Assembly: GCA_947561715.1 (NCBI GenBank)
Contig: OX387201.1
Coordinates: 18,738,001-18,802,000 of the forward strand
Length of the DNA stretch: 64,000 nt
Direction: 5' to 3'
Origin: Ascidia mentula
Taxonomy: Eukaryota; Chordata; Ascidiacea; Phlebobranchia; Ascidiidae
Below the pieces are notes generated by a model that saw only the letters and a list, made by a program, of their open reading frames with translations, was not told where the DNA came from and did not search any database. Below, in pieces: positions 32,985-43,621 of this stretch (position 1 is its first letter; each line of letters opens with the position of its first letter). A program made the translations under genes and the position numbers.

Positions 32985-35163
32985 TTAATCTCCATCGTCG
33001 TTAGCAGGAGAGGCACTGCGGGATCGGCTTCTGCGATCACCATTCTTTTCTTCTGGAGTTCTGGACCTAGAAAAACAAACATGTCAAACTTCATATGGCG
33101 GACACATCATACATCTCTTTTCTTGCAAGCAAAATGTTACTCTTCGTCGGGCTTGGATGCAAAACAAACACACACTCTTCTCCTATTTTACCACTGGAAT
33201 GCGCTCATTTTTTGTGGTCATATTCTTGGTTACACACATTTTTGCCAACATTGAACTTTTATGCAACATTTTGGCAACCTATACATAAAAAACAACTTAC
33301 TTTGATCGGGACGGTTTCCTCTGGTCATCCCCGTTAATGCTGCTATGATGGGAACGTGAGCGAGATCTCGACCTGGAACGAGATCTGGAGCGACTTCGCG
33401 ATCTGTGAACAAAATCATTGCATAATGCAGGAAAACTGGAAAAAAGCTGGATTAAATTTTTTTTATTAAAACCTGTCCATCTATTGGACAAAGACTGAAG
33501 ACATTGTTATCACCAAATCCATGCAAAACTTTTCTTATAACTGTAATCATTGTGATTTCTAGTATGATGGCCTTCAGCACATTTTCTTCTGCTACCAACC
33601 TTGATCGGGATCTAGACCTTGGGCTTCTTGACCTTGATCGAGACCTTGAACGGGATCGACTCCTGCTCACCGAGCGAGCAGATTTATCCTCAACAAGACG
33701 AATTTTGCGACCATTAATCTCTGTGTTGTCCAACTTGTCAACAGCTCGTTTCATGTCATCGTATGTGGCAAAATCTACGATGCCCTCATTTCGACGATGC
33801 TTGTGAGCATCAGCGTATGTAACTTCACCAGCTTCTCTTAAATAATCCTTCAAATGTGTGACATAAGCAATGTGTAATGAAATTCGGTGTCACAAGATAA
33901 CTGTGGAAAATTTGTCTAAGCTAGGTAATGCATTTTACTTGAATAAGACAAATGTGTCATTTTACTAGTTTTTACCGATTAAAATATACTCTTATACACT
34001 CACACTCAAAAGGGTCAAGTAAAACAATAAATTGCCTTGGAAAAACAATTAAAGAACTATTTAATCAGTACCTTCAAATCTTGCCAGCTAACCCGTGTTG
34101 AAAGATTTTCAACAATCACACGATACTTGGTTCTTGTTGGTGGTCCATATTTTTGAATAGCCCGGCTATCATAATAATTAACTCTCCGATCGTCTCGTCT
34201 GAAACCACCTCCTCCTCCTCGATAGTCGCTTCTGTAGTCCCGAGGCTCGCGTCGATCACCACCACCACCACCACCGCCGCCGCTGTTTCTTGGCACCCCC
34301 CTGGTCATTCAAGGTGAAGAAAAACATCGGGACTTCAGCAAAGTCACACATCAAGAAGATTTCACTGAAGTCTACGCATCTCAGCTAGGCAATTATACTG
34401 CACATCGCATCGATCAGGCCTACACGCCAGATAGGGAAGCAACTAGGACACGACTGTCGTCATGACGATTAGGGGTCACACAGAGAGAGCGGACACAAGC
34501 GTGAGAGAGTAAAGCAGTAGCGTCACCTGCCACATAACATGTCAACTATAGTTACTTTGTGGATCAAATAGGGGTGAACAATAAAATGGCTTTGGCTTTT
34601 TCAACTGTGTCCACTTTTATTTCAGTGAACAACTACAAAAACTATCTAGCTTTTAATTGAAAATGTTGTTTGTGGTCATTCTATTATGCATTAATTTAAA
34701 CCTCAGAAAGACAAAGGTTGTAAACATTGTTTCTTTAAAAAAAAAGTTTAAAAATGCACACTCCGTGCAAACAATCAATACACGCAGCATATTTTGAACT
34801 GCACCTCATAATTTTTAGCCAGTTTTGCAACTGGAATTAGCAGATAGTATAACTATATATATATATATGTATATAATAGGCCTATGTTATATTCAGTATT
34901 CTTGCTTGACCACCAATGAAGGAACTGGCTTCACAGGCAACTTACCGGGCATGTTCAACTGTTACTCGTTCACCACACAGATCCCTGTTGTTCATCTCGT
35001 ACACAGCATCATCGGCATCCCGCGTATCATCAAACTCCACAAAGCCATATCCATTCTTAAGGTTGATGTCACGAATCTTGCCGAAGCCTTTAAAAAATCT
35101 TTCTACGTCCCCTTCACGAGCCCTGTAGCTTAGACGCCCAATAAAGACACGACAGCCAGACAT
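32985..35163 (-). CDS. SR splicing factor (SRSF4/5/6 group)
   Basis: Five exons: 34946-35163, 34072-34300, 33600-33847, 33301-33402, 32985-33066; 292 aa. The first RRM starts [15 protein letters not shown] with RNP1 NGYGFVEF. A Gly-rich linker (eight consecutive Gly) leads to a second, pseudo-RRM with the hallmark SWQDLKDYL of SRSF1/4/5/6-type proteins. Three short exons then encode an RS domain of alternating Arg-Ser ending in [15 protein letters not shown] and ANDDGD. The single N-terminal canonical RRM and SWQDLKD favour the SRSF4/5/6 (fly B52) group. Role: nuclear binding of exonic enhancers and splice-site selection. The RS exons and small introns would allow autoregulatory alternative splicing, which is known for the family. 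Confidence 0.92.
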
Positions 35164-36205
35164 TTTCTTTTAGCGGCAAGCGAGCTGCAGCAAAACATTA
35201 AAAATTCCGTAATTCATTGCAATCGGTTAAATCAGTAAAGAACTGTACGTATTTTTTTATTCACAATGTTACTCACTGCAGCTACAGCGACTGGCGCGAA
35301 GCTGCAAACATGGAGACAAGGCAGTTCCCCTTCTAAAACAAAGACCTTGCTTTTTTATCTTCACGAATCATTTTTACCTTTGCGCCATTTGCATTGCAGC
35401 TGAAGGCCCAGCAAAACTGAAAATCGCATTAATCATAGAAAGCACTTTAAACCAAATTCACATGTAACGTATTCTTATTACAAGTAATAAAATCTTTCAG
35501 CTTGCGTCCAAAGTTTACTGATTCGCAAAGATGGCGGATAACAAGCCACGTGACAAGCGAAATTTATAGAATTGTTACGTCGATGGCGGGAAAACTTCTG
35601 TTTACCTTCTTCGTGCGACTACAGAACCGAAAAAAAATTAAGCAAAACATCAAAATTAACAAAAAATGGCCAGCCTTGAATGACCAAACGAACATTCGCT
35701 TTATTAAAAACAGGCAATATATTTTTTATTTGTTGCATCAAATTACGAAAAGGTTTAATAACAAAGCGCACCATGTGTTGACATCGCACCATCGCCACCA
35801 TGTATCAACATGAGAACCGTGCATCTTTGTTGAACAAAATTCTTCACAGGACATTTCTAGCATTTGTGTGCTGCCTTTTTTCTGCAAAGCAAAGGCGCTA
35901 ACCAGACAGACGTTTTGGTGATAAGTAATTTGCACAGGTTACTAATCTGACTTGCACATAAATTGGCGGGTCGGTTTGGCGCCTTTAAAGAGAAAAAGTG
36001 CACTTGGTTAACAAAAAATCAATCTATACTCATTTCCCGCAGTTTGTGGTAAAGCGAACAATTTTTTGGTGTATATTTTGCATATTGATATAAAAAACTT
36101 TTGATTTTACAGAATATTACTTGACAAAGTAATCTTTTGTTCATAATCATGTAAAAAATTACAATCACACATTCTAACCCACAAAGATTTACACACACAC
36201 AAGTG
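35164..36205. promoter_or_regulatory. Divergent promoter region, SR gene and GTF2F1
   Basis: About 1 kb separates the two start codons. It includes GCAAAGATGGCGGATAAC near 35525, a match to the YY1-type AAGATGGCGG initiator element common at housekeeping promoters. That ATG opens only a 12-codon frame (MADNKPRDKRNL). The long plus and minus open frames here have no motifs. Confidence 0.4.
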
Positions 36206-38420
36206 ATGGCTTCTCAAGTTGATGAATATACTGTAAGAGTCCCAAAGCAGGCCTCCAAAACATACAGTGTTATGAGATTTAATGCAGGGGACCGAGTGGA
36301 TATTAGAGTAAGCCTTTGTGTCCTGTATTAATAATGTTAATGTTTAACAATGCACCTCCTTGAGCAGAATTAATTGGTACTTTGTGTGGCAAATAAGAAG
36401 CTCTTGTATGGAAACCATGGCATAAAAAGATAGTATATATAATATGTACAGTTATGTTATTTATTGTTATATTGAGTGAATTAGGTGTCGAACAGCACCA
36501 CAAGTTTTTTTGTATATTGCAGAATTGGACGGAGGCTTCATTGTCACGTGACTTAAGTGCTAAGAAGATTTATGTTGAAGAAGAAGAATTTCCAGAATTC
36601 GGGGAAGGTAGTGAGTATGGAAGAAAACAACGTGAAAAGGTAAGTTCTTTCTTTTTACAATGTTTAAACAGGTTCACATCATCACCATAATGTTTTGTTT
36701 TCAGGCCAGAAAGCTTAAGTATGGGCGCAAAGAATCAGTGTTTAAGGTCAAAGATCAGCCGCTAAATCTTAAAGTTTCAGCCATTGAAAATCAACCAGAC
36801 TTCAAAAAAAAGCTCAATGGCAAAGTTCCAACAGACATCAAACCCAAAATTGTTATGAAGGAGTTTTCTGGAAAGAAAGAGGGAGGAATTGGAGAAGGTT
36901 CAGTTTATTTTGTGTTTACGCAAAGGCCTGACTTTACTTTTGAAGCATACCCTGTCGAGGACTGGTACAACTTCAGGAGAAAAATTTCACATCGAACTCT
37001 CACTGACGAGGAGGCAGAGGCTGCATGGGATAAAAGAGACAAAATTATGAATCATTTAAATTACATGGCAAGGAAACGTCTTCATATAAAAGAGGAGGAA
37101 GAAAATGAAGATGCAGAATCCAAAAGTAGCATCAAGAAATCAATCAAGAAGACAAAGATTGAAGCAAGCGACCTCATGATTCACGATGATGAGGATCTGG
37201 ATCTCTATATGAGCGACAACAGCAGTGATGATGATGAACCATCTGGTTCCAAGAAAAAGAAGAAAAACAAAGCTAAGGACAAATCTGACGAAGAAAGACC
37301 AGAAGCTTTGGAGGACTCCGATGATGGAGAACATGAAGGAGATGAAGTGGCTTACGCAAGTGACGTAAGCAGTGAAAATGAGGAGGTTAATGATTCTCGC
37401 GTTGTTCCAAAAGGTCTCGACGAGGTTGAGTCCTCATCTTCATCCAGTAGTGAAGAAGAAGATGAGAAAAAAGCAGAAGCGAAAGAAGATGAAGTGATCA
37501 ATAAACTCATGAAAGGAAGTGATGACAGTGCAACATCATCAGAGTCAGGAAGTGATATTGAGGAGGATGACCCTTTGTCAAAAAGTGCACTTTTTATGCA
37601 TGTTAAGAAACCTAAGGAGAAAAAAGGTGGAAAAGGCAGCAAACAAGGCAGCAGGTCTTCCACACCAACTGCAGAGGTTTCAGGTATATATTATTGTTTT
37701 AGAAGCAAAAAAGCCACAGTAATCTTTGAGCTACAAACATAATTGCACACAATGTTTTAGAACCGATTCTTAAAATTTTTTGATTTGTGTCGTGAAGTGA
37801 CCTTAATGGCAGAAACTTTGTGTGCACTACTGTCTGCACCTTAATATTATTTTTTGATTTGAGACTTAAGTTATAAGGTATGTTCAGAAATCGTAACATC
37901 AAATACAGAAGTACTTTGTCTTAATTGGCAACCAACCTTTAATTGCTTATGTTAGTGTGTTTGACAAATATTTTTTTGTATTTAAACATTGTAACAAATT
38001 TGGTATTTTCGATTTTAATCAGGTACGCCAACTAAGTCCAAAGTTCTGGAGTCTGCAAAAAAGCTTGAAAGCCAAGGTCGAAAGTCCCCTCTTGTGACTG
38101 GATCTGTGCTTGGAAAGAGAAGTGCAACAAGCAGCCAGGCTGAAACCGTGGTAAAAAGACAAAAAATTGGACCGAGCAGTTCTACTGCTCCTAATTCACC
38201 ACCGAAAGATTCTGCCCAAGGAGGTATCACAGAAGATGCCGTGCGGAGATATTTGACTTATAAACCAATCACAACCAAGGACTTGTTAAAAAAGTTCAAG
38301 ACCAAGAAAACCGGTTTGGCCAGTGAAGAAATTGTGAACAGAGTGGTTAAGATATTAAAAAGATTGAACCCTGACAAGCGGAATATTAATGGAAAATTGC
38401 ATTTGTTTCTTGAAGGCTAA
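36206..38420 (+). CDS. GTF2F1: TFIIF alpha subunit (RAP74)
   Basis: Four exons: 36206-36307, 36523-36639, 36705-37683, 38023-38420; 531 aa against 517 in human. The N-terminal triple-barrel dimerisation half includes YTVRVPKQASKTYSVMRFN, then ARKLKYGRKESVFKVKDQP and FEAYPVEDWYNFRRK. The middle is long, highly acidic and Ser-rich with Lys clusters. The C-terminal winged helix (about 468-531) reads ITEDAVRRYLTYKPITTKDLL to the end GKLHLFLEG, the surface that contacts FCP1 and TFIIB in known homologues. It pairs with RAP30 and acts with RNA polymerase II in initiation and early elongation. Confidence 0.96.
37788..37850. repeat. Dispersed motif copy in GTF2F1 intron 3
   Basis: Carries GTGTGCACTACTGTCTGCA with a preceding GTGACCTTA. 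Related blocks occur near 12692-12760, 18922-18955 and 21824-21890, all in introns. Probably fragments of one repeat family. Confidence 0.5.
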
Positions 38421-38434
38421 GGGCACATTTATAT

Positions 38435-38440
38435 AATAAA
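38435..38440 (+). other. Polyadenylation signal AATAAA for GTF2F1
   Basis: An AATAAA hexamer begins 15 bases past the GTF2F1 stop, implying a very short 3' UTR. Confidence 0.55.
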
Positions 38441-38845
38441 CATGCCCTTTCACGTCCATATTAGGAAAATTGTAGATTAATTTTTTTGGTTGTATGTTGC
38501 AGTTATATCTAGAACTTGTGTAAGGTTTAATCAATTCTGGCTTGGGAATGTTTGTATGGTTTTCTGTGATGCCTGTTGTTTTCTCCTATGTGTTTCTACC
38601 ATTGCAATTCCATTGTCCACCTAATCATGGTAAAAATTAGAGCTACCTTATCAACTATGTGTCCTTGATTTTGAAGACATATTTAAACTTTTCACAAGTT
38701 GGGCAACATCTGGGTTTTGTAAATAACCAATTTTGTGAAAACTGAAATTTGTTGAAACTTTTTCTTTATTTCTAGAATGTTTACTTTAGTAAAATAGGGG
38801 GCAATACTACTATTTTCCCATATGTGACAAAGTACAGTTTGGACA

Positions 38846-41800
38846 ATGGGAAGGTCTAGTAAGGATATAAACAAGATTCTGGCTGGTTCCTCCACTTTGG
38901 CAACTTACAACATTTGTCTGCAAGTATATATATTGTATTTTTTATTCTTTTTTTAACTGGTTTTGGTAACTAAAAACTGCTCCTGTTATAAAGTATGTTT
39001 ACTGAGTCTTTGTTGGCCATAAGACAACAGGAAAATTAAAGTATATGTACAAACGTTCGTTTGTCATGAAAATCCGTGTTCTATTTTCAAGCCTAAATAT
39101 CTTTTTTTCTCAGCTAGTTTTTTGGGTTTTCACCCACCTGTTGTACGCGTTTGAGTTGCGACATGTCAGCAAAGAAACTTTAGGGATTGCAAATGTTCGT
39201 CTCCCACTCTTGTACACAACTGTACTTTTCACAACAAGAAGTGCATTTCGAAGGTATGGGGGTATACACTTCCAGTAGACGCTTTATATTACGTTCTTGG
39301 TTAAAAACAGAGAAGTATGAAAATGTGGAAATGTTTTGCACAAACTAAGATGGACTTATAACTAGTTAATGCCGTTTTACATCTTTGCTTAAAATACATG
39401 CAGCAAACTACAGTTTATATATTGACTTTGTTTTTAAACATTTATTTAAGGATGTGTTATTTACAGAGCTTGCTTAGGAACCAACACAAGCTCAAATAAT
39501 AAAGAAAAAAGTTCAAGGCTGCAGTGGATGCAAACGATCAACCTTGTTTGGTTTATGTAAGTTATATTTAATCCTCTTTCTTTTAAGGCTGTAATGATTT
39601 TGATAAAATACAAATATTTAAAAATGACTTGTGCTGTTGTGCTATCTTCAAATTTGTAAATAACTTCATTTTTGTGATAAAAAGGATGTTTTGTTGTGTT
39701 TCATTATTAGTTCAGCTAATAAACTCCACATATTTTGCTGTTTACAGATTACCACTTGGAATAGTATTCAGTACTGCAGCCATATATGTTTGGAATAACG
39801 TTTTAAAACAACCAGATGAATCCCAGGTTCCCCATTATACCTTGTCAGTGTACATTTTTGGAGCCTGTGCTTGCCTGAAACTTGCCATAGAACCAATGTG
39901 GCTTATTGCACAAGCATTTTTGTTCATCAAATTGAAAGCAACAACTGAAGTCCTTGCATTCTTTGTTAAGTGTGCAGTAATTGTGGTACTGGCAATATTC
40001 TACCCAGATTTGGGACTGATGTCATTTTCCATTGCGCAGGTTGGTAAATTTATACACAAATTCTGTGTACACAAGGGTCGTCAAGAGTTATTTCACAGTG
40101 TTAAAGTGTGCTATAAATGCATGTCATCCCTGTGTATATTTCTCGTAAGCTTATCCTTAAAGTTAAAAAGTATTTACTGAAAAGTTGGGTGTGTTATAAG
40201 TCAATAAACACTTCCTTTTTGTCAGATTTCTTTGCTTGTGGTGAACATAGGAATATTGTATGGTTACTTCATATGGTTTGTGTTGACGGACAAACACAAA
40301 CAATTGGATGATTTTCCTTTCACAAGAGTCAGGGATTTCTTTCCAAGGTCAATTCCTGGACAACCTTTTGTTGACACAAAAATGGTGAAACTCACAATCA
40401 GTTTTTTCAAGCAATCGATTTTGAGGCGACTTTTATCTGAAGGTATTTTCAGTAATTGATTGATGTCTTTACATATCTGATAAAAGGTGGCTTCTTTTAT
40501 TTCTATGTCATTGTATCATTTGCCACTAATTCACTGTTTTATTCAATAATATATTTTTTTTGAAACAAAATGTTTTATGTAGTAATATTACTATATTTTT
40601 TACATATTATTGTTTCTTTCCAGGGGAAAGATATGTGATGACAATCCTAAATGTTCTTAGTTTTGCAGATCAGGGTGTTTATGAAATTGTAACAAGCCTT
40701 GGGTCATTTGTTTACAGGTAACCTAGTTTGCTTTTCCTTTGTTAGAGAAATTTGCATTTATGTTTAATTGTTTATTAAGGCTTTTATTCCTCCCCATTGA
40801 AGAAAGTTTGACGTTGTTTTTTGCAAAGACTTTGAAGAGGGGTGACGAGATCTTTAAACAAACTAAGGTGACCAGAATTTGAAATGAAAACTATTCAATG
40901 AAGACTTATTTTGATTTTTATAATCCTACTCAGATTCTGTAGTGTGGTCCAACTGCAGGCCCATAGGCCAAATAAGGCTGGCTCTAATTTTTTGGCCCGT
41001 TAATTAACATGTTCATGATTTGCTTCTATATTATTATTGAATAAATAACACAAATGTTCCAAATTGTTTGTTTAAAGAATGTGCTTTGTGCCACCAACAA
41101 AGTCACAAACTCTGGCCTATGAGATAAACTACCAGTTTGTGATGCCCCGCGACAAAGTTAACTAGGAACAAACTCTTTTAGCACACAAAACAAAATGTAT
41201 TTGAATAAGAAACTGGCGATATCCGCAAGATAGGCCATCCCTTATGGTTGTGGTTTAAATTGAAACACTAGGCATCTTCTATAATCTTCTAAAACATACT
41301 TTGGAACTATTTGTGGTGTTTATTATGATTTTTGACTTCTTAGTGGTAGATATTTAACACATGTAGATCTTTAACAAAAACATCCAAAAATATGCACATT
41401 TAAAATAAATCTCTTACAGGAGGAAATTGTTGCAGTGTCCAATGTACTGTTTTGCATTCTGCGTCTTGTGGTTCTGATAAGTTTGACAGTTTTTACGTTT
41501 ATTTTGCCGTATTCCAAACTGTTGCTTGATGTTTATGGAGGCAGTGTGTTGAGTGGGGGTGAGTTTAAGATATTTAGTTCAAAATGTTAAAACTAAGGTT
41601 CGATTTTTTGCAGGCAGTGGGCCAACTTTACTGAAGTTTTATTGTTTCTATGTTTTGCTGATAGCGATCAATGGATCCACAGAGACTTTTGTTTTTGCAT
41701 CCATGGATCAAAGCCAAGTTGAAAGGTAAACAAATAAGTTTTGGATTATGTCAATATTTTTATAAACTGTAACTTGGAAGAATGCCTGTTATTTTTTCTG

Positions 41801-42697
41801 AACTGGGGGGTTAATGGACCCCATAGGGTTTACAGTGACCCATCAATGGGGTCCACAGGGCTTTCTTTATCAGTAATATTTTGAGTGATAAAATATATTG
41901 AATTTGGTGATTTCACAAAAGAACAAAATTTCTAGGAAACATGTTTTGCTGCATGTTCCAGGCAGTGCTTGTGCTCGTGTTAAATTCTTGATATAATTTT
42001 GTTTTAGCCCCATAATGCATATAGTAGTTTACATTCTGCTAAAATGTATAAACATTTCGTGCACATTTCAAGAAGAAAGTTTTATTTCCAACAGATACAA
42101 CAAAAAGATGCTTCTGTTTTCATTGTTGTTCCTCGTCTCCTCTTATTACCTCACAAATGCAGTTGGTTCTGTTGGCTTTATTATTGCCAATTGCCTAAAC
42201 ATGATGGCCAGAATTATTCACAGTTTTTACTTTATAAACAGGTATATACCAAATTACTGGTTTCTTAATTTTGCCAGAGTCTAGCCCTGTACTACACAAT
42301 AACTATTCCTTAATTTTAGTTTTTCTCATGCATTCAAAAAAGTAAACCAGGACTCCCAAAAATGTAATGTTTGTCCTGGCAAAGCATAACTTCACATCTG
42401 TGATGTTTGACAAAATGTTTGTTACATTACAGGTTATTTACAGATATCAGTGTTGTTCCATCTCCATTAAAAGGCATCGTTCCGGAGAGAAAAGTCTTGG
42501 TTGTTTTGTTTTCGTCCGCTGTTATTGGCCTTGTTTCGGAGTCCTATCTATGCTGTGACACAGAATTGTTGCCCAAAATTATCCACCTTGCAATTGGATG
42601 CATTTGTTTTTCTGTTTGTTGCATCACAATGAGGTTCATTGAACTCTCTGTTTCCAAATTCTTGCATCAACAATACTTCAAGAAGCATATGGAATGA
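38846..42697 (+). CDS. RFT1: RFT1 family lipid-linked oligosaccharide protein, copy a
   Basis: Eleven exons: 38846-38923, 39114-39253, 39467-39556, 39748-40039, 40226-40442, 40624-40717, 40780-40867, 41420-41558, 41614-41725, 42095-42241, 42433-42697; 553 aa (human about 541). Multi-spanning ER protein needed for Man5GlcNAc2-PP-dolichol use in N-glycosylation. Family blocks include [80 protein letters not shown] and the C-terminus [10 protein letters not shown]. The second exon ([16 protein letters not shown]) is less like the family consensus than in copy b. The start [13 protein letters not shown] is preceded by AAAGTACAG, a possible acceptor. Confidence 0.92.
40935..41155. mobile_element. 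Probable degraded hAT fragment in RFT1a intron 7
   Basis: GTGGTCCAACTGCAGGCCCATAGGCC near the left and GGCCTATGAGATAAAC toward the right resemble the ends of hAT elements of the CAGTGGTCxCCAACCTGCGGCCC type. I found no matching target-site duplication, so limits are approximate. Confidence 0.35.
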
Positions 42698-43621
42698 ACT
42701 TCTCAAGCTTATGCAAAGTATCTTCTTCATTCCAGCTGTTTTTTTTCTTGTACTGCACTTTATGCAATTTAGTTTAGCAATTATAAACAGCACTTTTACA
42801 TATATTATGCTTTGTTCTTATACAATGTGTAAAGTTAGATATTCATAACATTGCGTTATTTGGAATGTCAAGTAATGTCTGAGATTTTTCTCTGCTGTGT
42901 TTTGTCTTTCAATTCACCTGTGTCTGGTATTAATGTCACAATGATTGTTTAGTTTACATTTTACCTTTTTAATATTATTTTTTCGTAACATTGCATATTT
43001 CCTAATATTTATTTCATATTTTACAATCTATACGTTCATGTGTTTTATGTGAAAATTTTATAAAAACTGTTTTATTTGTTCTTGAAATTTATTTGTTTTA
43101 ATTGTCAGAGCTTTGAAATTGCTAAATAACATTCTGCAGCAACTTGAACACAACTGTTTTTATCTGTGACAGTTCTGAAATAGTGACGACACTGCTACGT
43201 TGCTTAACACATGAGCTGTTGTCAATGACAGGTGACTCTGCCCAGCAGACAGTTAGTTGTTAGTTGCACTAAAGATGGACACAGTAACAATTTCATAGCT
43301 CTGGCATTTATCATCACGATCATATGCATGAATATATTTTGCACCCAAGCTTCGTTTTTGCATTTTGTAATATTTTAGTCAATTGCACTTTAAAGTAAAA
43401 CTTGTAACTTTCTGTGCTTGCCCACGTTCATATTTGGAAGGTTGTTTTGTATGATGAAAAGAGTCACTCTGTACATGCAGAGTATGTTGTTTTTATGAAA
43501 GTTCATTATGTTTTCATGACCAGCACAATGGAAATGTTTTTATTGCCAAAAAATTAAATTTTTGTTATTTAGGTTGTAGTTTTTGTATTAATTTTATAAA
43601 TGCTGTAACTAATTTTGCACA
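42698..43621. other. Spacer between the two RFT1 genes
   Basis: About 0.9 kb, AT-rich, containing the RFT1a 3' UTR and presumably the RFT1b promoter. No transposon end or RNA gene is recognised. Confidence 0.5.

Noticed and set aside
33504..33806. 100-codon plus-strand frame with [23 protein letters not shown] repeats
   Set aside because: Complement of the Arg-Ser repeats of the SR protein exon.
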